Part shown: in pieces, positions 8,531 through 14,940 of the stretch
Layout of the letters: every line of letters starts with the position of its first letter
How positions within the stretch are numbered: position 1 is the stretch's first letter
Source of the DNA: Cudoniella acicularis
Lineage: Eukaryota; Ascomycota; Leotiomycetes; Helotiales; Helotiaceae
Direction of reading: 5' to 3'
Assembly: GCA_013054445.1 (NCBI GenBank)
Contig: JAAMPI010001400.1
Span: 1-14,940, forward strand
Length of the DNA: 14,940 bases
Translations under genes and position numbers: made by a program
The notes under the pieces: model-generated
Told to the model about the DNA's origin: nothing
The model's database searches: none
Seen by the model: the letters and a program-made list of their open reading frames with translations, nothing else

Positions 8531-9612
8531 ATGGGCACCTCCGATAATCGTCTCACAAAGATCGATATACTTGAATTGGCCGGGGTCAAATCGCCAACCA
8601 AGGTTACGGAGCGTGCTGTCTTGTACGACTCACTTGTCTCGACCCCTAAGAGTGACGCCTCGAGCAAGAAGAGAGCCGGCTCTCGAGAAGGTGCCTTAGA
8701 TGCCACAGCCGGGACGGGAAATGTGTAATCGAGGACTGTTAGATCTGCGATGAGTGGCCCCCTCCAATTCAGAACAGAGTGGGGATCCCCGTGGACGAAG
8801 TACGAAAAGATCTACGACGTTGAACTCGGTGCCCCGTGGAAGTGGCTGTTCGAAAGACCCCCCCCGCTAAGCTTGTCCATGTGAGAGCATTCTCAACTCA
8901 AGCGACTGTAAAGACGCTGCACGTATTTCGACAACTTCAGGACTGAACTATCGTCGCCGCCCTTAAAGCTTTCACAACCGACAACGGCCTCTATCGTCCT
9001 CAGGCATATTCCCGTCTCCCTCGAGCGGATCGTAAGATCGCCAGCTTATCCTGATGAGCGACAACTCGCGGCTATCCTTGGACAGGTAAGCCTCCGCAAG
9101 TCATTCAAGAACATGGACTGATAATAGCAGGTTGTGCCCGTCGCGGCTTACCCCGGAAAGGAAGGATTCGAACACGGGTCTCTCACTTGCTCAAATATCC
9201 TGTTGAACACGAACGGCGGTGTTAAGACTAGTGAGTAGCCTCCTTATATAAGTGATATATGAGTTGATCCGATCTTATACCAAATCAAGAATGTTGTCAC
9301 GTAATCTCACAGCCTAGCGGCGAGCCTCATGATGTCAGAGCCCTCTCGTTCATCACGATGGAATTGATGTAGAAGTACATTAAAGAGGATAGGGCTATCG
9401 GTGTCGACAATCTGCATCGCTGGCGTCTAAGCCTAGACATCCTCGGATTCCTTTCCACAACGACATCTGCCGCCTCTGCGGCGGAGCTGCTCAAGGCATA
9501 TTATCCCCCCCCCCTCCACCCCTATAAAGCCCTACCCTGACAGTCGTAGCATCCGCTCCTGGCCCGTCCATAGTAGAGGGAGTCACTTATCGGCATAATA
9601 TCTTTGACCTAG
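8531..9612 (+). pseudogene. Protein-kinase-like pseudogene
   Basis: Pieces in changing frames line up with one kinase-like fold. From ATG 8531 the frame runs to TAA 8726 and past it through KIYDVELGAPWKWLFERPPP. A shift in the C tract at 8858-8865 follows, then KLVHVRAF, a TGA, IVAALKAFTTDNGLY, another shift, and PVSLERIVRSPAYPDERQL. An intron 9086-9130 (GTAAGC to AG) leads to FEHGSLTCSNILLN. A second intron, 9231-9289, leads to EPHDVRALSFITMELM and TAG 9370. The end is near HPLLARP, TAGTAG 9571 and RESLIGIISLT. HGSLTCSN occupies the HRDLKxxN place without the catalytic Asp, so even the ancestor was probably a pseudokinase. Several frameshifts and stops show that the gene is dead. Confidence 0.65.
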
Positions 9613-10002
9613 GTCTGTATACGGAGGCGTTACAAGCATACACCACGAGAGTAATTTCTAAATTGGCAATGGAAGTTGTATTTGAGTTAAAAAAAAACTT
9701 ATTATATTATACTTTCGCTGAATTACGAAATTTCTATCCTATTCTATTTATTATATTTATTCCCTCGTTGAACTCCTCAGTCCTATTTCGGATGTTATAT
9801 AAAGACTTAATGGTTCAGAACCTCGGCGAGATGGTTCATTGCTAAACCCTAACTTGTATTTCGTTGGGAGGTTCCCAAAGAGTTCTAAAAATAGAGTTAT
9901 GGTTCTAAGAAATTCGATCGTCTGTCCACGAGGCCTTCACTAACTACCCTCCTCTTGGGTGTTTCGCCGTCCGTGATATATAAGTTCTCTCAACTCCTCA
10001 TT
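9613..10002. other. Intergenic stretch, partly AT-rich
   Basis: No recognisable gene. The part 9690-9800 is AT-rich; an open frame at 9663-9845 there encodes a Phe/Leu/Ile-rich peptide of the sort AT-rich DNA gives by chance. A TATATAA sequence at 9976-9982 stands just before repeat copy A. Confidence 0.4.
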
Positions 10003-10109
10003 TACAGTCGCTTACAAAACCGGCTTCCCCTCCACACGCACTTAGAAATTTTCTTTCTCCCTATCGAGCAAGGGTCCTGAATCTTGCTAGCTACAATCAG
10101 TTAGTGTGG
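10003..10109 (+). repeat. Dispersed repeat of about 107 bp, copy A
   Basis: Begins TACAGTCGCTTACAAAAC, continues CGGCTTCCCCTCCACACGC and ends near CAGTTAGTGTGG. It aligns along its length with the reverse complement of 14285-14393 at roughly three-quarters identity by eye. The plus frame stays open here from 9984 to 10169 (LQSLTKPASPPHAL, then FLSPYRARVLNLASYNQLVW) but has no upstream ATG. The meaning of that frame is unknown. Confidence 0.55.
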
Positions 10110-10227
10110 CACAAGATTCTAGAAATAATGTTAGATCTTAGGAAACCTTTTTATGGTACTGTAGCATAAGTACTGCACAGTAGTAAGTTATCAGGATCAG
10201 GTGGCCAGAAGAGTACAAGTGAAGCTT

Positions 10228-10252
10228 CTATCAAAGTTATTAAAATATATAT
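10228..10252. repeat. Direct repeat CTATCAAAGTTATTA, left copy
   Basis: CTATCAAAGTTATTA followed by AAATATATA matches the motif at 11146-11160, about 918 bp to the right and 46 bp below the NLR stop codon. Both copies lie on the 3' side of ankyrin-coding DNA, which suggests a duplicated gene end. Confidence 0.45.
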
Positions 10253-10559
10253 AATACGAATTACCCTACTAAATACAGTTGTTAAAGCCCATAAAAGTCT
10301 TCTGGCGAGGATGACCCATATATCACCAAGAGTTGTTCTACCCCTTCATGTCCGTTGAGTATAGCTAGTTGTAAAGCATGTCAAGAATATGGACAAAAGA
10401 GTTCACGAAGTGGATGCGCAATAAACAGTGGATGGCATTCAGTATATTATGATGGACACAGATGATGGAAGAAAGCAGTGGGGATGCCATATAAATAATC
10501 AGTGTGCCGGCGGTCATTGCGGTCGGCACTTACTAATTGCTTTTTGTCAAAGCAACCTA
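10253..10559. other. Interval with no recognisable gene
   Basis: Mixed composition with only short open frames on either strand. It lies on the 3' side of the ankyrin relic and may be its former downstream region. Confidence 0.4.
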
Positions 10560-10740
10560 TCCACCTCTGTTCTCTATCCCCGCTTCTGCGCCCTTCTTGA
10601 GCAGTAGCTTAACGACGGCCTCGTGCCCCTTCTTATTAGCGTACGATAGTGGCGTCTGACTATTATCGTCTTTCGAGTCAGTATCGACTTTGCTTATATA
10701 GTCACTTGCAAAATCGGCTTCGTCCCCTTTCGCCTAAAAG
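10560..10740 (-). pseudogene. Ankyrin-repeat relic
   Basis: On the minus strand, from about 10740 down to the TAG near 10560, one frame reads KGDEADFASDYISKVDTD and then DSKDDNSQTPLSYANKKGHE followed by AVVKLLLKKGAE. This is a clear ankyrin unit of the same type as those ending the intact NLR gene (TPLSYA and [14 protein letters not shown]). It lies about 470 bp beyond the NLR stop in the same direction. It is probably a leftover of a longer ankyrin array or of a second NLR gene. No start, no NACHT part and only about one repeat remain. Confidence 0.7.
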
Positions 10741-10785
10741 AATTCTGAGCAGACCACATCAGCCATATTTGGCGCTAACACCGTT
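10698..10785 (+). repeat. Dispersed repeat, copy C (partial)
   Basis: TATAGTCACTTGCAAAATCGG followed by CTTCGTCCCCTT resembles the start of copies A, B and D; the right part is eroded. It overlaps the upstream end of the ankyrin relic, where the minus strand reads KGDEADFASDY. The repeat core may therefore once have been coding sequence in an ankyrin region. Confidence 0.35.
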
Positions 10786-11145
10786 CGTGTTTGTTATGTA
10801 CTCTACAGTACTGTACCAGGTCACTACATCAATTTTGGAAGGGAATACTTTCTGACTATAGTCGCTAGCGAAACTGGCTTCCCCTTCGTGCGCAGCTGCT
10901 GGAACTTTTACCTCGCTCTTAAACAGGGCTCTCAGCCCAAGCTAACCAAATATGGTTAAGTAATCGGGCGTCGCGCTGCGCGCTCCGCTTCTGTGGGATA
11001 AAATAATGACGGATAAAGAGACCTAGGTATTGGAAATGAAGTGGTCACGTTACTATAACACATGGACAGTTGAAGCCTCTTTGAATGTTCTTGGCGGGTG
11101 GCAATATTCTATAGTATATATAGATCATCTCCCCTAGGACCCTCT
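10741..11145. other. Decayed interval holding repeat copy D
   Basis: There is no intact gene between the ankyrin relic and the NLR 3' end. It contains repeat copy D and otherwise only short frames. The minus-strand fragment EGEASFASDYSQKV at about 10845-10890 echoes KGDEADFASDY of the relic and suggests another worn ankyrin-linked unit. Confidence 0.4.
10857..10961 (+). repeat. Dispersed repeat, copy D
   Basis: Starts TATAGTCGCTAGCGAAACTGG and continues CTTCCCC. Its right half (CTCGCTCTTAAACAGGGCTCT, later CTAACCAAATATGGTTAAGTA) resembles the matching half of copy B. Similarity is lower than between A and B. Confidence 0.35.
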
Positions 11146-11175
11146 CTATCAAAGTTATTATAATAAAATATATAT
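11146..11175. repeat. Direct repeat CTATCAAAGTTATTA, right copy
   Basis: The same 15-mer as at 10228, followed by TAATAAAATATATATGA. It lies just below the NLR stop, so its AT-rich tail could also serve the NLR transcript as a 3' end signal region. Confidence 0.45.
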
Positions 11176-11205
11176 GATATAATATAAAGATTTCGTAATT
11201 ATAGA

Positions 11206-13601
11206 TTATTGTAGTTTCTTAGCGCCCTTCTCTAGCAGCAGCTTCACTAACGCCTCGTGCCCTCTCTCTACAGCATACGATAGCGGTGTCCGACTATAAG
11301 ACCCACCCTTAGCCTCTAGCTCAGCGCCTTTCTCCAGCAGCAGCTTCACCACTGCCTCGTGCCCCNTCTCTGCAGCATACAACAGCGGCGTCCAATCATA
11401 ATAATCCTTAGCCTCTAGATCAGCGCCTTTCTCCAGCAGCAGCTTCACTACCGCCTCATGCCCCCTCTCTGCAGCCCACAACAGTGGCGTCTTATTATAA
11501 CTATCCTTCAAATCTAGACTCTGCCCGTGCCTAATAAGGGTATTTGCCGCTTCATGTACTCCAAAGTATGCCGCCAAGTGTAGTCCTGTCATTTGCCTTG
11601 GAGCTTTTTGGCTGTACTCTAAATGCCCTGAGTACCTCTTAATGGCTAGTAATGCCTGGCTTGCAGCCTCGGTCTTGGGTTCGCTCTCGAGAAAGCCTAT
11701 GACTTGCTGACATAAAGTCGAAGCCTTGCGAGCATGATTTCCCCACTTGTGTGCAACGTAGTCGTACAGCGGGTTTAACCGGCGCCGCTTCTCAAACTCA
11801 TCGTCTGTTTGACAAAAACCGCGCTCAAAGACATTAAATGAGAGGTAGGTAACGCAGGTTATCGTGATATTAGTCTCTGTATTCGGGAACCAATGGCTTT
11901 GCGTTCGTTCGAAGTATTCCTGAGTCGTGTAGTGGACCAGGCGGATAATACCACTCTCCTCATCAATAGTAACTAATCCAGCACACACGGAGACCATGTC
12001 TTCGACCTCAGGGAGATTGTCTTTGTCTAATTCAGACTCGCCCATTTCCACAGCAAGTGCATGCTGGAGTTCTAATGTAGTGAGTGGTCTCTCTGCACAG
12101 GTGATCCATGATAGGACTTCCTTAGCAAGCTCCTCTTGGTCGGCTGCTTGTCCTTTGATTCGAATCATTGCATCCTCATACGCACTATCATATGCGCCTG
12201 ACCCGGAGGGTAAAATTTTAAGGGCAGCCCGGATAGCTTTTGGTGATCTCTTCCCGATCAAGGAATCTAGATGAAGCTGCGCAAGTAAAAACCTAAGTGA
12301 AGTTAGTGTTTGTATAGCTGAGGACTATAAGAGCCACATACATACCATCAACAGCCTCCACGACCTTAGCCTTGATTTCCTCTTGCAAATCTGGATTACG
12401 TTCGACAAAAGATGGTAGATGTGATATATGGCCATCCACATATCTCCGCGCATCATGTTCGCTAGCTCGTATCTCTAATGATATACTTGCCTGGAATTTT
12501 CCGGTGATTTCTGGTATAAATCTCGAAGTTGCGAAGAGATTCACTTGGCACTTGGCCTGAAGGCTGAATAACTCTGACAGGAATATCTTCTGACAGCTAT
12601 GAGATACTTGGCACTCATCAAGCGCATCGATGACAATAAAAGCTCTCGAGTACATAGTAACTACTGACTGGAGAGCTCTCAAGATCTCATCGGATGATAG
12701 TCGTGTCTGCTTGCCCTTGTGGCTATCGCAGAGAGATTTGACAGTATCTGGCAGAGAAGACCGACCCTGAGTTAGCTGCTTCAGTAGACTTGCGACCAGA
12801 TCTCCAACCTTCTGCTCGTGTTGGCGCCGGAAGTTGCAATAGAGGTACGCAATCCCTATACTCTTGTCATTTTGAAAGCGAGTAGTGAGCTCTTCTACCA
12901 CAATTGAGGTGAGAATCGTCTTCCCCGCCCCAGGAATTCCTGGACAAAACAACGTTTGCTTATCCGTCTCTACCCATGTTTGGTACTCTGTAGAGTTCAG
13001 AAGCCACTGTCCGGTTCCCGCCTGTCGCCGAGTAATGAAGTCACTCTGCTGAGCAGCATAGTCAATCGGGGTGATCCAGTCGAGGACAGTTTGACGGCCT
13101 TGATCTTCTTGGTGCCGTACTAACTTAACCACGTTGTCTCGGGTAAGTCGTCCGTTAAACGTGTTTAAGAAACCAATGTTTGTATTGATACGACTCCGAA
13201 GCTCGTCGATGTCTTCCGGCTTCCAGTTAAGCCTCTTCCACACTCTTTTGATTCTCTTGCCGACACTCCCATTTTCAGAACTAAGTTCGCTATTTTTGTC
13301 TAGTATTCGTTGTAGCTCGTCGAGAACATTTCGGCAACCCTTGTCGATGTCTTCTAAGTCTCTCTTCTGGTCGTTGTTGGGCTCTTGTTTTGGAAAGGCA
13401 ACGTCGGCATCTTGAAGGACGATCGAAAGACTTCTGATCCTATTTGAATATAATAGTCAGTAGAGATCGAGTTCTTATTTAAATAACGCACTCATCTGAG
13501 ATAGCCTTGAATTGACTCGGCGCATCCACGAATTCCTTCCGGATCTTATTGGCAAGCTCGATTGCCGCGATGAAATCGCCTACACTGAAACCAAAGCTCA
13601 T
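11206..13601 (-). CDS. NLR-type STAND protein: HeLo-like N-domain, NACHT, ankyrin repeats
   Basis: A fungal NOD-like receptor, a class that senses non-self and triggers incompatibility or cell death; ligand unknown. Exons on the minus strand are 13601-13492, 13439-12342 and 12292-11206. The introns (52 and 49 nt) start GTGCGT and GTATGT, and the frame closes at 764 aa. The N-terminus [20 protein letters not shown] resembles the HeLo-like N-terminal domain of fungal STAND proteins. NACHT shows Walker A GIPGAGKT (204-211), Walker [11 protein letters not shown] (303-312) and ATSR (340-343). A winged-helix-like part has [10 protein letters not shown] (522-531). Four ankyrin repeats fill 636-764; repeats 2-4 are almost identical ([15 protein letters not shown] type). 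The last repeat stops early with AKKLQ. An N at 11366 leaves residue 712 undetermined (Arg in its neighbours). The start ATG has A at -3. Ankyrin debris continues downstream, so the array was once longer or duplicated. Confidence 0.92.
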
Positions 13602-14284
13602 TGTGAAATTGGCTCGCTCGTTATCCTACACTAAAGGAAGATAGGATGGCAGAGAGAGAGCGTCGTCGCACCGGACGACGAAACATGTTGTTTGCGTTCA
13701 GCTTCACGAGGCTGATTTTAGCGCCTCTCGGGTAGAATTTTTTGGGGCATAGTTGCATGAGCCACGTCGAGCTTGCGTGCGAGGCTGTGATTAGGATAAG
13801 AAGATATTAAACCTGGAAAGTAGAAGCTTGCAAATTTTGAATCCTTTGAAATGCTCTGGACGGAGTAGAGTAGGGTTTAAACACAATTTCAGACAAGCAG
13901 TGCTGGAACTGCAGTACTAGTCAGACCATCCTACGTTCTTGGTCGGAGCTAACCACCCAGGTCAACATTCATGACTATGAACTAGCTGTGAACGCTACAA
14001 AATTCTTGAGATTTGCTGAGGGGCTGGGGATAAGCGGTTGATTGGTGCATTACGGCGGGACGATCCTGCCCCATCATCAGCCCTGATTTGCGACACTGAA
14101 AGGAATGACGTGCAGTAATTGATCCAGATGCGGAGTTCATTCCGCACGGCGGCACTGGCGTACCGGACGGACCAACTGTGGAGCCAGGCCCTGGGGTGCT
14201 GCGAGTGTACAATAATGAATAACATTTAGCAAGAATTATAGGCGTTTCGGGAAGTTTACAGAAGAATTATTTTTGAAATCCTGG
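13602..14284. other. NLR upstream region
   Basis: 683 bases hold the NLR promoter and leader (minus direction) and then DNA without a recognisable gene. Overlapping minus-strand frames at 13982-14225 encode peptides with no family signature and look like chance. A small hairpin lies at 13661-13680. Confidence 0.4.
13661..13680. promoter_or_regulatory. Hairpin CGTCGTC-6 nt-GACGACG upstream of the NLR
   Basis: A perfect 7-bp inverted repeat with loop GCACCG, 60-79 bases before the NLR start codon. It could be a protein-binding palindrome or an mRNA leader hairpin. Its role is unknown. Confidence 0.3.
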
Positions 14285-14393
14285 TACTATACTAACTTAT
14301 TTTGGCTAGTGAGATTCAGGTCCCCTTGCTTAACAGGGAGACAGCAAAATTCCAAGCGCGTGTGGAGGGGAAGCTGGTTTGCAAGCGACTGTA
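14285..14393 (-). repeat. Dispersed repeat, copy B (inverted)
   Basis: Read on the minus strand it begins TACAGTCGCTTGCAAACC, continues AGCTTCCCCTCCACACGC and ends near AAGTTAGTATAGTA. It matches copy A at 10003-10109 in opposite orientation, so A and B enclose the NLR gene and the ankyrin relic within about 4.4 kb. Confidence 0.55.
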
Positions 14394-14800
14394 GGATCAT
14401 CTGCGTCAGCGAGGGCTGCGGCGCAAGGTTAGACCTCCTCGCGAAATAAGTGTGGCCAACCCACCTTTCCAAAATTATTCCTCTTCACCTCGACAATAAT
14501 TCTTATACACAAGCTAGTTCTAGATTTCGCCTGCTTAGGAGCTACACGATTTAGCTACATTTAAAGGAAGCCTCACTACGGACATGCCATTAAGGCCAAC
14601 CGCCTACGTCTAATTCAGGCCTTCACAGACATCCTGAAGAGATGCTATAGACGATCTATGACTCACCTGTTTTTAGGAGCTGCCGATTATGGCTGCCTTT
14701 AGTGGGAAGTCCTTACCGCAAGACCTTAAAATAGGCGGTGGCCGGCTTAGGCTCTTTCTAGATCAAGCATTTTCATTTTAGGGTCATGGCCCGCACAATT
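14394..14800. other. Interval between repeat copy B and array 2
   Basis: No gene I can name. A plus frame is open at 14565-14699 and includes KANRLRLIQAFTDILKRCY, which reads like a protein piece but matches no family I recognise. It has no ATG upstream and ends in TAG. It may be a short relic. Confidence 0.3.
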
Positions 14801-14908
14801 AGGCTGCGTGATGGGTAGTGGGTAGTACCCATTACCCGCGGGTGGGTAGTACCCACGGGTGGGTATAGTTTCTCTTACTCCTATATAGGTACCCGCGGGT
14901 ACCCGTAC
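14801..14908. repeat. GGGTACCC-rich array, hAT-like subterminal repeat (copy 2)
   Basis: Opens TAGGCTGCGTGATGGGTA and continues with GGGTAGTACCC, ACCCGCGGGT and TACCCGCGGGTACCCG units. It shares its opening and the TTACTCCTA segment with the array at 6513-6636 and has the same orientation. AT-rich DNA follows to the window end, as it does after array 1. Confidence 0.5.
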
Positions 14909-14940
14909 TACATAAATATTATACATAAATTTTATGTAAA

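Noticed and set aside
9160..9185. GGATTCGAACACGGG, resembling a tRNA T-arm
   Set aside because: It codes for the GFEHGS part of the kinase-like relic, and no cloverleaf can be built around it.
9663..9845. 60-codon Phe/Leu-rich plus-strand frame
   Set aside because: It falls in AT-rich DNA where such hydrophobic readings arise by chance, and there is no homologue I recognise.
9844..9853. AAACCCTAAC, resembling the telomere unit
   Set aside because: It is a single unit with no tandem repetition, so it is not evidence of a telomere.
11996..12274. 92-codon plus-strand frame inside the NLR gene
   Set aside because: It is antisense to a well-supported exon and reads as a Ser-rich shadow of it.
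13982..14225. Two overlapping minus-strand frames upstream of the NLR
   Set aside because: They overlap in different frames, lack recognisable content, and lie beyond the well-supported NLR start.
6514..14940. Starship captain (DUF3435 tyrosine recombinase)
   Set aside because: I looked on both strands for a long frame or recombinase-like pieces and found none in the window.

Overview
The window looks like nuclear DNA of a filamentous ascomycete (Pezizomycotina). Introns are 45-62 nt with CTAAC/CTGAC-type branch sites, the gene families are fungal, and TA-rich stretches resemble RIP-altered repeats. I cannot fix the genus. Two N bases (6823 and 11366) point to a draft assembly.

Left third (1-6512). 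After about 1 kb of AT-rich, gene-poor DNA and 1 kb of unrecognised sequence come two tandem plus-strand genes. The first is a cytochrome P450 (2037-3786; five exons, 515 aa if spliced as I propose). The second is a DHA14-type major facilitator transporter (4432-6372; seven exons, 538 aa). An oxidising enzyme beside an exporter is the usual look of a small or fragmentary secondary-metabolite locus, but no core synthase is visible. All phases of the P450 model close, yet the fourth intron ends in GG instead of AG and an in-frame TAA sits inside it, so the gene is probably damaged.

Middle (6513-10000). A GGGTACCC-rich array resembling hAT subterminal repeats opens a zone of broken genes. These are a Tc1/mariner-like transposase relic (6901-7440, plus), a DUF3723 fragment (7929-8213, minus) and, divergent from it, a kinase-like pseudogene (8531-9612, plus). 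A CT/GA-rich spacer separates the last two.

Right third (10000-14940). An intact three-exon NLR-type (STAND) protein lies on the minus strand (11206-13601, 764 aa). Its order is a HeLo-like N-terminal domain, NACHT, a winged-helix-like segment and four ankyrin repeats. A broken ankyrin unit lies downstream of it. Imperfect copies of a dispersed repeat of about 107 bp flank the gene in opposite orientation. A second GGGTACCC-rich array lies at 14801-14908.

Taken together, 6513-14908 reads as accessory DNA built from mobile-element pieces. DUF3723 and NLR genes are known recurrent cargo of Starship giant transposons, so the zone may be Starship debris. No captain recombinase gene is visible, and that part is inference.
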